The notes beneath the pieces are model-generated. The model was not told the DNA's origin. It ran no database searches and was given only the letters and a program-made list of their open reading frames with translations. This document shows positions 46,439 through 55,135 of a DNA stretch of 64,000 nucleotides, one piece after another; position 1 is the first letter of the stretch; the number at the start of each line of letters is the position of its first letter. Both the position numbers and the translations under genes were made by a program. This DNA is from Chitinophaga filiformis (GTDB taxonomy: Bacteria; Bacteroidota; Bacteroidia; Chitinophagales; Chitinophagaceae): NCBI RefSeq assembly GCF_021646545.1, contig NZ_JAKIRP010000003.1:124001-188000 (forward strand), in the 5' to 3' direction.

Positions 46439-47533
46439 TTAGTTTTGCTTATGTAATCCAAGTATATCGCCCCACGCTGAACGTAATGCTGCTGCAGAGA
46501 ACCTGTTCGCATACAGTTCTTTCTGGGCCGTTTTTGTTACCAGGCCGCTCCTGATATCTTTTGCAAACGCGATTACAGCCGCCTTTGCCTCTTCATAAGA
46601 GGACGCAGCCGGTATCACGCGCGTTGCCTGCGGGTCGCAGGCAATGTCCGGAATACCGCCCCTGTCCGTTGCCAGCCAGGGAAGTCCTGCGCTCATTGCC
46701 TCCAGCAGGCTCACAGGCAGCCCCTCAGGATGCGTAGACAACAACAGATATGCATCCAGTTGTGCAATAGCGCCCTTCAATCCTGCTTCTCCCGCAAAAG
46801 GACCATGAAAGCGTATGTTGGGATAACGGTCGAAATATCCGGCAGGATATTGTTTTCCTTCTCCCCAGAGATGAAATTCTATGTCTTCCAGGTCTGCGTC
46901 TTCACTCATCCGGCAGATCAGATCGATGCCCTTTTCAGGGATCAGCCGGCCATAATAACCGAATCGCAGTTTGCCCGCCGGACCTTGTGTGAAAGGCACT
47001 TCCACGTTCCTGGAAAATACCGGTATGACATCTATCTGGCGGTTCAGTACGGCTTTCATATCACCGGCGTTCCTGAAGGAACAGGCGATAATGGTATTGG
47101 CAGCCTGTAGTGTCCTCCTGTACTTAGCGCCCCAGGTAGCTTGGTCCTTAGCGTCGCCGGAAGTATGGTGATGATGTACCCACTTGTTGTAGGCAGGCAG
47201 CATACGGGAAAATAACCAGATGCTTTCTCCCTGCCCGTTCGTGTATACCGCATCATACTTACGTGTGCCGCGCAGTTTAATGCCCAGCTGCAGCATCCAC
47301 AACAAACGCTTGTAAGAACGTCCGTGTTTTCCGAAGTACACCCAGCGGCATGTACGTTTGTAAAATTCTTCTGTTTCAGGCGTCATAGCCGCATTCAGCA
47401 CCACCAGGTCTATTTCATTACCTGCTGCTGCCATCTGCCTGCAAAACTCCTGCAGATGACTTTCTATACCTCCTGTTTCCATTAACTGGGTAGTATAGAC
47501 CAGTATCTTTTTTTTATCAGAAGCCTGCGCCAT
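46439..47533 (-). CDS. Glycosyltransferase family 4
   Basis: A 364-residue GT-B enzyme. The acceptor domain begins ILVYTTQLMETGGIESHLQEF, the glycine-rich acceptor loop of GT4 enzymes, and has VHHHHTSGDAKD (about 118-129). The donor domain has LRFGYYGRLIPEKGIDLICR and STHPEGLPVSLLEAMSAGLPWLAT. It overlaps the pyruvyltransferase end by 17 bases. The downstream GT4 begins one base after its stop. Together these three genes are translated as a coupled block. Confidence 0.9.
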   Translation of the reverse strand: MAQASDKKKILVYTTQLMETGGIESHLQEFCRQMAAAGNEIDLVVLNAAMTPETEEFYKRTCRWVYFGKHGRSYKRLLWMLQLGIKLRGTRKYDAVYTNGQGESIWLFSRMLPAYNKWVHHHHTSGDAKDQATWGAKYRRTLQAANTIIACSFRNAGDMKAVLNRQIDVIPVFSRNVEVPFTQGPAGKLRFGYYGRLIPEKGIDLICRMSEDADLEDIEFHLWGEGKQYPAGYFDRYPNIRFHGPFAGEAGLKGAIAQLDAYLLLSTHPEGLPVSLLEAMSAGLPWLATDRGGIPDIACDPQATRVIPAASSYEEAKAAVIAFAKDIRSGLVTKTAQKELYANRFSAAALRSAWGDILGLHKQN

Positions 47534-48527
47534 ATACTCTTTCTATCTTATCCTTTGCAAATCCCACACGGTAAGACAATACCACACCGAGACGATACAG
47601 TTTCGCCATCAGCACAGCTTTAGCCCTGATCAGGCGGTACTTCATTTTACCGGATGCCTGTACAGCATTAGCGCCTTCTTTTATTGAATCGGCCACCAGC
47701 TCCAACAGGAATTGTCTCCTCTTTTCCAGCGCCTCTTTATTCACAGGAGAGCTGTCCATGTTGGTCCTTTCAAGGATCTCCTTGTAGGAAATAATATCGA
47801 TAAATTCTCCTACTGTAGCCAGACGAGGGTCAGACGGATTCGGATGGATCAGCTTCACGTTAGCACCCATACCCAGGCATGGTAATGCACAGTGGATCTT
47901 GGTGGTTAGCACCAGTGAGGCCTTGCAGTAAGTAGCCAGCAGATCGTTCATATGCTTTTCGGAAACCTTTGCATATGATGCGATATCGCCGGAGGTATCT
48001 GGCGGATCGTGGGAGATCCTTACCAGTTTTTTACCCAGTAAAGTTTCCAGTTTATTGAACACGGCATCAGGCACCGGATGATCTACGTTATCTACCAGCA
48101 GCACATCTCCATCCGGATTGTGTGTAACCGGACCACGCGCTTTCGCTGTGATGGTCAGACAGCTGGAATAATAAGCGGGAATCCCCCAACCTAACAGCAG
48201 CTGCAATGTTTTGTTATCGCGGCAACCGATAGGCGCGTGTTTTTTGAAATGTTCCCTTACACCGGCATCTGCCAGCAGGGCGGAATTCGCGATGTGTACA
48301 GCAGCGTATACAGGCGTGATATTATCTGGTGCAGGAAACTTCTTAAAGGAGTGCATGTACCAGCCATTGGCTATCAGCATTCCTTTTTCGTTACTTGCCA
48401 GGTCAGCCAGCGCTTCCCTGTCGGCTACCTTCGCGCCCTCAGGCAACAGGTCTTTTGCGACCATTCCCTGAAGTACGTCTCCGATATTGTTCCGAAGTAA
48501 TCCTTCTACCTGATAGTAATAATTCAT
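47517..48527 (-). CDS. Polysaccharide pyruvyl transferase family protein
   Basis: A 336-residue CsaB/WcaK-like enzyme that adds a pyruvate ketal from phosphoenolpyruvate to a sugar. It shows NNIGDVLQGMVAKDLL (about 13-28), APIGCRDNKTLQLLLGWGIPAYYS (a block where the conserved C-R-D-x2-T is kept), and the C-terminal LVLTTKIHCALPCLGMG (about 206-222), with the family His. Pyruvylation gives negative charge and, with UDP-glucuronate synthesis nearby, implies an acidic polymer. It lies between the flippase and GT4 genes. Confidence 0.88.
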   Translation of the reverse strand: MNYYYQVEGLLRNNIGDVLQGMVAKDLLPEGAKVADREALADLASNEKGMLIANGWYMHSFKKFPAPDNITPVYAAVHIANSALLADAGVREHFKKHAPIGCRDNKTLQLLLGWGIPAYYSSCLTITAKARGPVTHNPDGDVLLVDNVDHPVPDAVFNKLETLLGKKLVRISHDPPDTSGDIASYAKVSEKHMNDLLATYCKASLVLTTKIHCALPCLGMGANVKLIHPNPSDPRLATVGEFIDIISYKEILERTNMDSSPVNKEALEKRRQFLLELVADSIKEGANAVQASGKMKYRLIRAKAVLMAKLYRLGVVLSYRVGFAKDKIERVYGAGF

Positions 48528-48536
48528 ATAATCTTA

Positions 48537-49853
48537 TTAAATTTCTGTAGGTAATGTTGAGTTATTAGTCCTGTAGATCTTGATCAGCGTATAAGTAACG
48601 TTCATCGTTACCTGGACCAGTTGTATCATGATGTTCATTGTTAGTACCCCTCTCAGGGAAGAGATATCAATGAATGCAACTCCCAGCGCTATGGAAGCAA
48701 TACTGACAGGAATTGAAATGAGCGGATTGATAGCCCAGCTTCTGCTGGTAAAAAGAGAAAAAGTGGAAGCAGAGATAATCCCAAGGCAACTGATAATGAT
48801 CTTCAGTACCACCTCTTTCGTCAGCCCCGCATAATTGGGCCCCAGGATCATCAGGATCTGTGTGGAGAATAACCAGACAGTCAGGACAATGCAGGCACTC
48901 ATTACCAGCAGCCCTGCCTGTATCTGTAAGAAACGCCGTAATAACAGACCTGAGTTATTCGGCAACCGGGAAAACCTCGGTAAGATAAGGGTACCAAATA
49001 ATATCGTAATAAAGCTGAGCGCCATAGACAACCTGTCCAGCGCCCCCAGTTGGGCTACTCCCCTTGTCGTTCCAAAGATGGAGATCAGCCAGATGGTGAT
49101 CTGTCCCGAAAGACATGTATAAATTCCCATCGGCAGTAAGCGCCTTACCATCTTCAGGATCTCATTACGGACCTCCGGATCCGGCTTTTGATGCCAGTCT
49201 GCATAACCCGCAGAGATCTTCCGGAGATTGAAGTTGCCCCATATCTGCGGAAGACCGGCAGCCAGGATAGCTACAAACGCCCATGGGAAAATAAAAATGG
49301 TCAATGCCAGTAATAACAGCCTGCCAACATTCAGTATAACCGCATTCCTTTGCAGGGGAGCAATGTCCTGTCTCAGCTTAGGCGCTACCTGCAGCAATGT
49401 GCCTGATAATGCCATAAAGAAGGATGGTATAAGCGAGAGGATGATCAGCACCGACATCAGCCAGCTGGCATCGTGGTGCCGCATCAGGTACAGCAGTACC
49501 GGTACAGATACCAGTAAACTGCCGACAGCAAATTTCCTTCTCAGGTCCATTCCTGTGGCCATAACAGTGCCTAATTTGACACGGTCGAGCCAGACCTTTC
49601 CTCCCTGCGACATTACCCCGGTAGAGATGCCTCCGTCAGCCAGTACCGTCATTGTACCCAGCATGGTATTGCCAAGGGTATACAACGCGTACTCTTCGGG
49701 TTCCAGCATGCGTATCACCAGGATACCGCTCACAAGACTGATACCCTGTACGAACACCTGGGCGAAACCGGTCATGGTAACCAGTTTGATCCACTCTAAG
49801 GTTTTGGTGTACTTCGGATTGCTAGATAGCTGATTAAAAACTTTTACTCGCAT
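48537..49853 (-). CDS. Oligosaccharide flippase (Wzx-like, MATE/PST superfamily)
   Basis: A 438-residue protein with about 12 membrane segments of the polysaccharide transport family: FAQVFVQGISLVSGILVIRML near the N-terminus and LGNTMLGTMTVLADGGISTGVMSQ. It should move undecaprenyl-linked repeat units across the inner membrane. TTG at 49868 opens the frame; the ATG at 49853 was used. With a Wzy-like polymerase, Wza and Wzc present, the locus is a Wzx/Wzy-dependent pathway. Confidence 0.88.
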   Translation of the reverse strand: MRVKVFNQLSSNPKYTKTLEWIKLVTMTGFAQVFVQGISLVSGILVIRMLEPEEYALYTLGNTMLGTMTVLADGGISTGVMSQGGKVWLDRVKLGTVMATGMDLRRKFAVGSLLVSVPVLLYLMRHHDASWLMSVLIILSLIPSFFMALSGTLLQVAPKLRQDIAPLQRNAVILNVGRLLLLALTIFIFPWAFVAILAAGLPQIWGNFNLRKISAGYADWHQKPDPEVRNEILKMVRRLLPMGIYTCLSGQITIWLISIFGTTRGVAQLGALDRLSMALSFITILFGTLILPRFSRLPNNSGLLLRRFLQIQAGLLVMSACIVLTVWLFSTQILMILGPNYAGLTKEVVLKIIISCLGIISASTFSLFTSRSWAINPLISIPVSIASIALGVAFIDISSLRGVLTMNIMIQLVQVTMNVTYTLIKIYRTNNSTLPTEI

Positions 49854-49877
49854 AACGCATTTCGGCAAAGCAAGCCC

Positions 49878-50975
49878 TTATCCTGCCAGTTGTTCCCACT
49901 GTGTTTTACTGTCCTTTCTGAATAACTCCACATCGCAGGTTACCATCTCACTTACCAGCTCCTGCAGATCATATTTCGGTTCCCAGCCTAATTTCGTCTT
50001 TGATTTCGTCGGATCGCCTATCAGCAGTTCTACCTCAGTAGGACGGAAGTAAGCAGGATCTACAGCCAATACCTGTTTGCCTATTGGCAGCACATATTCT
50101 TTATTGCGGCAGGCACTTACATACGCCACTTCATCCACACCTTTGCCTTCAAATTTCAGTTCAATACCCAGTTCGTTGAACGCCATACGTACAAATTCAC
50201 GTACCGGCGTAGTGATACCTGTAGCGATCACATAATCTTCCGGTGTATCCTGCTGCAGAATTCTCCACATCGCCTCAACATAATCTTTTGCATGTCCCCA
50301 GTCACGGCGGGCATCCAGGTTACCCAGGTACAGTTTATCCTGCAAACCTAATGCGATTGCAGCAACAGCACGGGTGATCTTGCGGGTTACGAAAGTCTCT
50401 CCACGCAGCGGGCTTTCGTGGTTGAACAGGATACCATTGCAGGCATACATACCATATGCTTCCCTATAGTTCACCGTGATCCAGTATGCATACAATTTTG
50501 CTACAGCATAAGGGCTACGCGGGTAGAAAGGAGTAGTTTCTCTCTGTGGTACTTCCTGCACCAGACCATATAGTTCTGAAGTACTTGCCTGGTATACCCT
50601 TGTCTTTTTCTCCAGCTTTAAAATACGTAATGCTTCCAGTATACGCAGCGTACCTATACCATCTGCATTAGCAGTATATTCCGGTGTATCAAAACTCACT
50701 TTTACATGGCTCATCGCTGCGAGATTGTAGATCTCATCAGGCTGCGTTTCCTGTATGATGCGGATCAGGTTAGTACTGTCGGTCATATCGCCATAATGCA
50801 GTTTGAAACGTACATTTTCGCTATGAGGATCCTGATACAGGTGATCGATCCTGTCAGTATTCAACAATGAGGCACGACGTTTTACACCGTGTACCATATA
50901 CCCCTTTTCGAGCAGCAATTCTGACAGGTATGCGCCGTCCTGTCCATTTACACCGGTGATTAAAGCAACTTTCAT
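49878..50975 (-). CDS. gmd: GDP-mannose 4,6-dehydratase
   Basis: A 365-residue extended short-chain dehydrogenase that converts GDP-mannose to GDP-4-keto-6-deoxymannose, the first step to GDP-L-fucose. Motifs: NADP-binding [10 protein letters not shown] (8-17), the RRAS loop that contacts NADP, STSELYG with the catalytic Thr/Ser-Glu, [10 protein letters not shown] (Tyr-x3-Lys) and [16 protein letters not shown]. Length matches Gmd. It works with fcl and manC encoded further upstream in the same operon. Confidence 0.96.
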   Translation of the reverse strand: MKVALITGVNGQDGAYLSELLLEKGYMVHGVKRRASLLNTDRIDHLYQDPHSENVRFKLHYGDMTDSTNLIRIIQETQPDEIYNLAAMSHVKVSFDTPEYTANADGIGTLRILEALRILKLEKKTRVYQASTSELYGLVQEVPQRETTPFYPRSPYAVAKLYAYWITVNYREAYGMYACNGILFNHESPLRGETFVTRKITRAVAAIALGLQDKLYLGNLDARRDWGHAKDYVEAMWRILQQDTPEDYVIATGITTPVREFVRMAFNELGIELKFEGKGVDEVAYVSACRNKEYVLPIGKQVLAVDPAYFRPTEVELLIGDPTKSKTKLGWEPKYDLQELVSEMVTCDVELFRKDSKTQWEQLAG

Positions 50976-51015
50976 ACAAAAAAAATAATTTAGTTAAGAT
51001 AAGTGGGGAATATGA

Positions 51016-52362
51016 TTAACTTCCGGAGAGCACGCTTACCGCAGGCTGAGACACACCAATGCTGTAGCAGGTGAACCCGTTCTTCTCAAGATATGCGTTA
51101 TCATATATATTCCTGCCGTCAAATACAACAGGAGCTTTCAATAATTGTTTTACACGTGTCCAGTCAGGTAAACGGAATTCGTTCCATTCTGTTACCAGCA
51201 ATACCGCGTCTGCACCTTCTGCAGCAGCGTACATATCGTTACACCATTTAACGGTATCGCCCAGTGTTTTCTTCGCTTCATGCATCGCTACAGGGTCAAA
51301 CACCTGTACTTTAGCGCCGGCTTCCAGCAGGGCTTCAATCAGCACCAGGCTGGATGCTTCACGCATATCGTCTGTAGCAGGTTTGAAAGACAGGCCCCAT
51401 ACTGCGAAGGTCCGGCCTTTCAGCATGCCATCGAAGTGCCTGTTGATCTTGCCGAACAGTACTTTTTTCTGATCATTGTTCACTGCTTCTACAGCTTCCA
51501 GGATACGCAAGCCGTGCCCGTATTCCTTACCAGTCTGCACCAGTGCCTTTACATCTTTAGGAAAGCAGGAACCACCGTAACCAATACCCGGGTAGATAAA
51601 GGCGTTACCGATCCTGGCGTCACTACCGATACCTTTACGTACTTTATTTACATCAGCGCCTACCAGTTCGCACAGGTTGGCAATATCATTGATGAAGGAA
51701 ATTTTTGTTGCCAGCATAGCGTTTGCCGCATACTTGGTCATTTCTGCAGAAGCGATGTCCATGAAAATAATAGGACGGCCGTTCAGCAGGAAAGGATGAT
51801 ACAGACGCTCCAGCACTTCTTTTGCCTTGTCTGTATTCACACCCACCACAATACGGTCAGGTTTCAGGAAATCCTGTACGGCAGCGCCTTCCTTCAGGAA
51901 CTCAGGGTTAGATGCTACATCATAGTCGATCAGTGCATTTCTGTTCAGCATTGCCTGTTTGATCTCCCTGTTCACCTTTACAGCGGTACCTACCGGTACT
52001 GTGCTCTTTGTTACCACTACCAGGTAGTCGGTCATGTAAGTACCGATCTCTTTGGCTACCTGCAATACATATTGCAGATCGGCGCTGCCATCTTCACCCG
52101 GAGGTGTACCTACAGCAATGAAGGCGATGTCTGCACCGGGGATCACGTCAGCAAGACTGGTGCTGAAAGAGAGACGGCCATTATTATAGTTGCGGGTAAC
52201 GATCTCTTCGAGGCCCGGTTCATAAATAGGTAAAATACCTTTCTGGAGGTTATTGATCTTTTCTGCATTAACATCCACACAAACTACCTGCGTGCCTACT
52301 TCTGCGAGACAGGCGCCGGTAACCAGCCCTACATATCCTGTTCCAATTACGATTGCTTTCAT
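51016..52362 (-). CDS. ugd: UDP-glucose 6-dehydrogenase
   Basis: A 448-residue NAD-dependent enzyme that makes UDP-glucuronate from UDP-glucose in two oxidations. It has the Rossmann motif GTGYVGLVTGACLAE (7-21), the catalytic block YGGSCFPKD with Cys266, PEFLKEGAAV and the C-terminal domain motif WGLSFKPATDDMREA. It supplies an acidic sugar for the exopolysaccharide. It lies 36 bases after fcl and 40 before gmd. Confidence 0.96.
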   Translation of the reverse strand: MKAIVIGTGYVGLVTGACLAEVGTQVVCVDVNAEKINNLQKGILPIYEPGLEEIVTRNYNNGRLSFSTSLADVIPGADIAFIAVGTPPGEDGSADLQYVLQVAKEIGTYMTDYLVVVTKSTVPVGTAVKVNREIKQAMLNRNALIDYDVASNPEFLKEGAAVQDFLKPDRIVVGVNTDKAKEVLERLYHPFLLNGRPIIFMDIASAEMTKYAANAMLATKISFINDIANLCELVGADVNKVRKGIGSDARIGNAFIYPGIGYGGSCFPKDVKALVQTGKEYGHGLRILEAVEAVNNDQKKVLFGKINRHFDGMLKGRTFAVWGLSFKPATDDMREASSLVLIEALLEAGAKVQVFDPVAMHEAKKTLGDTVKWCNDMYAAAEGADAVLLVTEWNEFRLPDWTRVKQLLKAPVVFDGRNIYDNAYLEKNGFTCYSIGVSQPAVSVLSGS

Positions 52363-52398
52363 GTCTATTAAGATTGAGACGCTGTTTTAAAACTTTGT

Positions 52399-53340
52399 TT
52401 ACAATGCCACCATGTGCTTTTTATGAAGGAAATCGGCATAAGCCTGCACCAGTCCTTCTTTCAGCTCTACGCTGTGTTTCCATCCGAGTTTGTGCAGCTT
52501 CGATACATCCATCAGTTTCCGTGGCGTACCATCGGGTTTGGAAGTATCAAACACAATATCACCTTCATAACATACTACTTCTTTCACGGTCTCTGCGAGC
52601 TCACGTATACTCAGGTCTTCCCCTGTACCGATGTTCACCAGTTCTTTCTCATCATAATGGAGCATCAGGAATACACAGGCAGCCGCCAGGTCGTCTGCAA
52701 AGAGGAACTCACGTTTTGGCGTACCACTTCCCCACACGGTAACACTGGGCGCACCGGCTTCCTTCGCTTCATGAAAGCGGCGGATCAGTGCCGGCAGCAC
52801 ATGTGAGTTTTCAGGGTGATAATTATCGCCGATACCATACAGGTTAGTCGGCATCACACTGATATAATTACAACCATACTGGTCGCGGTATGCTTCACAT
52901 AATTTAATACCCGCTATTTTGGCAATAGCATAAGGCTCGTTGGTTGGTTCCAGCGGACCTGTCAGCAGGCTGCTTTCCTGCAATGGCTGAGGGGCCATTT
53001 TAGGATAAATACAGGAACTGCCAAGAAACATCAGCTTTTTAACGCCATGTTTCCAGGCAGCGTGGATGATGTTGGTTTCCATCATGAGGTTATCGTACAG
53101 GAATTCTGCACGATAAGTATTGTTGGCATGGATGCCGCCTACTTTAGCAGCAGCCAGGAACACATAATCAGGTTTCTCTTTACTGAAGAATTCATTCACA
53201 TCTGCCTGCGAGCGAAGGTCCAGTTCTGCGGAGCTTCTCGTTACCAGGTTCTCATATCCCAGCGTTTTCAGTCTTCTGCTGATCGCACCACCCACCATAC
53301 CACGGTGGCCGGCTATATAGATCTTATCGTTAAGTTGCAT
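52399..53340 (-). CDS. fcl: GDP-L-fucose synthase
   Basis: A 313-residue extended short-chain dehydrogenase that epimerises and reduces GDP-4-keto-6-deoxymannose to GDP-L-fucose. Motifs: [12 protein letters not shown] (NADP loop, 8-19), FLGSSCIYP with the catalytic Ser, [18 protein letters not shown] (Tyr-x3-Lys) and PTNLYG. A TTG at 53349 opens the frame; ATG 53340 is the better start. It forms the GDP-fucose branch with gmd and manC. Confidence 0.96.
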   Translation of the reverse strand: MQLNDKIYIAGHRGMVGGAISRRLKTLGYENLVTRSSAELDLRSQADVNEFFSKEKPDYVFLAAAKVGGIHANNTYRAEFLYDNLMMETNIIHAAWKHGVKKLMFLGSSCIYPKMAPQPLQESSLLTGPLEPTNEPYAIAKIAGIKLCEAYRDQYGCNYISVMPTNLYGIGDNYHPENSHVLPALIRRFHEAKEAGAPSVTVWGSGTPKREFLFADDLAAACVFLMLHYDEKELVNIGTGEDLSIRELAETVKEVVCYEGDIVFDTSKPDGTPRKLMDVSKLHKLGWKHSVELKEGLVQAYADFLHKKHMVAL

Positions 53341-53355
53341 ACGGTTCAATGTTGT

Positions 53356-54375
53356 TTATAGCAGTTCAGGCCTGTTCTCCTTTACCCACTGATGCAATTG
53401 TTTTACTTCCTGTCCTTTTCCTTTCTGTAATATCAGCAGCACTTCCGGGGTATTTACCACCACCACATTTTCCACACCTACCAATGCTACCAGTTTATCT
53501 TTTCCTATCACCATACTGTTTACAGGATCGCTCTCTATAAACACGGCCTGGTGATTACTATAGCGGTAATGACTTGCCAGGGCTTCTGCCAGGGCCTCAT
53601 ACCCGCCTACATCACTCCATTGCATAGCACTGGGCACCACCTTTACAATATTGCTTTTCTCCAGCACAGCATAATCTATACTGTCTGATGGAATGGCTTC
53701 CATCGCTGCCAGTGGAATAGTACCTGTCTCTTTCCAGATGAGCGCTGCTTCTGATGCCGCTGCATAGATCTCAGGTGCATGTTCCAGCAATTGCTGTAAC
53801 AATACGCCTGCCTTACCACAGAAGATACCGCTGTTCCACAGGTAGTCACCACTTTTCAGCATCGCTTCAGCAGTAACTTTATTTGGCTTTTCTGTGAAAC
53901 GTACTACATCATAGCCGGTATACTGGATGTACCCATATCCTGTTTCAGGATATGCAGGTTGCAGTCCTATCGTTACCAGATGTCCTTCTGCAGCCAGTTC
54001 CGCAGCTTTCTTAATCGTTTCTGCATAGAGGTCAGGCGTACCTATCAGATGGTCTGCCGGCGTAATAAGCAGGATAGTTTCCGGTGTTGCGGAGAAGGCC
54101 GCCAATGCGATAGCAGCAGCGGTATTACGTCCTACCGGCTCTTCCATCATCTGTACATGCTGAGCACCTGCTTCACCCAGTTGCTTAGACACCATTTCTG
54201 ACTGCTGTTCATTTACGACAGCCATCACACTATCACAGAAGGTGCTGTTACGCACCCAGGTGAGCTGTAATAAACTCTGTCCGTCAAATAAGGGCAGCAG
54301 TTGCTTTGGCGTCTGTTTATTGGATAGCGGCCAGAGACGGGTTCCTGACCCTCCACATAATAATACGTGTAGCAT
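53356..54375 (-). CDS. manC: Mannose-1-phosphate guanylyltransferase
   Basis: A 339-residue nucleotidyltransferase making GDP-mannose from mannose-1-phosphate and GTP. The pyrophosphorylase signature LLCGGSGTRLWPLS (about 5-18) with KQLLPL follows the start, then ITPADHLI and VRFTEKPNK. It is the short form without the C-terminal phosphomannose isomerase domain. The frame extends into the upxY gene, but ATG 54375 begins directly at the signature and leaves 19 bases to upxY. Phosphomannomutase is not encoded in the window. Confidence 0.93.
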   Translation of the reverse strand: MLHVLLCGGSGTRLWPLSNKQTPKQLLPLFDGQSLLQLTWVRNSTFCDSVMAVVNEQQSEMVSKQLGEAGAQHVQMMEEPVGRNTAAAIALAAFSATPETILLITPADHLIGTPDLYAETIKKAAELAAEGHLVTIGLQPAYPETGYGYIQYTGYDVVRFTEKPNKVTAEAMLKSGDYLWNSGIFCGKAGVLLQQLLEHAPEIYAAASEAALIWKETGTIPLAAMEAIPSDSIDYAVLEKSNIVKVVPSAMQWSDVGGYEALAEALASHYRYSNHQAVFIESDPVNSMVIGKDKLVALVGVENVVVVNTPEVLLILQKGKGQEVKQLHQWVKENRPELL

Positions 54376-54394
54376 AGTGTTCAGCGTTAATATT

Positions 54395-54952
54395 TTAAAT
54401 AGGATTTCCAACGCCTAGTTTCCCGGCGCCGGCATACTCTTTACTGTTGTTACTGAGCACCATCAGATCACTTGTTTTCACGGTAGCGATGAGCGAGAAT
54501 CCCATGCTGTACAATACAGCTTTAACAGTATTCTTGCCTGCTTCCACTACCCTTCCATGCTGATGCATCAAAGGACCTGCGGTGATGCGGATAAGATCAT
54601 CCTCGTGGATCGGGAAACGTTCAACTTCCACATCCTGGTATTCACGCAGGAAGCGTTTGATCAGATCGATCTCATGATCAGGAATACTGGCAGGTTTGCC
54701 CAGCCAGTAAACGAAGTTTACAATACCACTTGTTTCGCGCACGAGTGTCTTTTTGTCTTCTGGGATACGCACAAACACATACGATTTAAAAAGGGGCTCT
54801 TCTACGATCTTCTTTCTGTCACTCCACTGATGCGTTACCCTGTTCAGTGGACAGTAAGTTTCGATCTGTTTCCGAACAAGTGCATCCGCCACTTTTTTCT
54901 CCCATCTTGGTTTAGTGTAGACTGCATACCACGTGTGTGTCTTCTGTTCCAT
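54395..54952 (-). CDS. UpxY-family NusG-like transcription antiterminator
   Basis: A 185-residue NusG paralogue. The NGN domain has WYAVYTKPRWEKKVADALVRK (about 8-28) and PLFKSYVFVRI, and the KOW domain GPLMHQHGRVVEAGKNTVKAVLYSMGF. UpxY proteins, known from Bacteroides capsule loci, join RNA polymerase in the 5' leader of their own operon and prevent early termination across the long polysaccharide genes. Here it is third, behind wza and wzc, but it is preceded by a 183-base gap, so it could head its own transcript to wcaJ (about 22 kb). The reader sequence it needs is not identified. Confidence 0.9.
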   Translation of the reverse strand: MEQKTHTWYAVYTKPRWEKKVADALVRKQIETYCPLNRVTHQWSDRKKIVEEPLFKSYVFVRIPEDKKTLVRETSGIVNFVYWLGKPASIPDHEIDLIKRFLREYQDVEVERFPIHEDDLIRITAGPLMHQHGRVVEAGKNTVKAVLYSMGFSLIATVKTSDLMVLSNNSKEYAGAGKLGVGNPI

Positions 54953-55135
54953 TTCAGTGGGTTTAAAAGTTAATAAAGCATGACTGGTTATCAGATAAGG
55001 TGGAAACTATAAAGGCGGGAAACGAGGAGGACAAAAATTGGCATAGCTTCGCCTCCTCAGTCACATGAGTAGTTTTCAATAGTAATAGTTTTCAATGAGT
55101 TCCGTCAGTTTGGTAGACCGGCGGGCTACATTGTG
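54953..55135. other. Intergenic leader candidate between wzc and upxY
   Basis: This 183-base gap is the longest inside the polysaccharide gene cluster. It contains an 11-bp direct repeat TAGTTTTCAAT (55070-55080 and 55086-55096) and an inverted repeat GAGGAGG (55024-55030) / CCTCCTC (55052-55058). Minus-strand AATTTTTG at 55032-55039 is a one-mismatch -7 element. The composition suits a leader where UpxY could act; that is inference. Confidence 0.45.

Noticed and set aside
55021..55060. Sigma-54 (-24/-12) promoter resembling TTGGCA-N-TCGC near upxY
   Set aside because: Spacing between GG and GC is 9 instead of 10 and the orientation is opposite to the operon.
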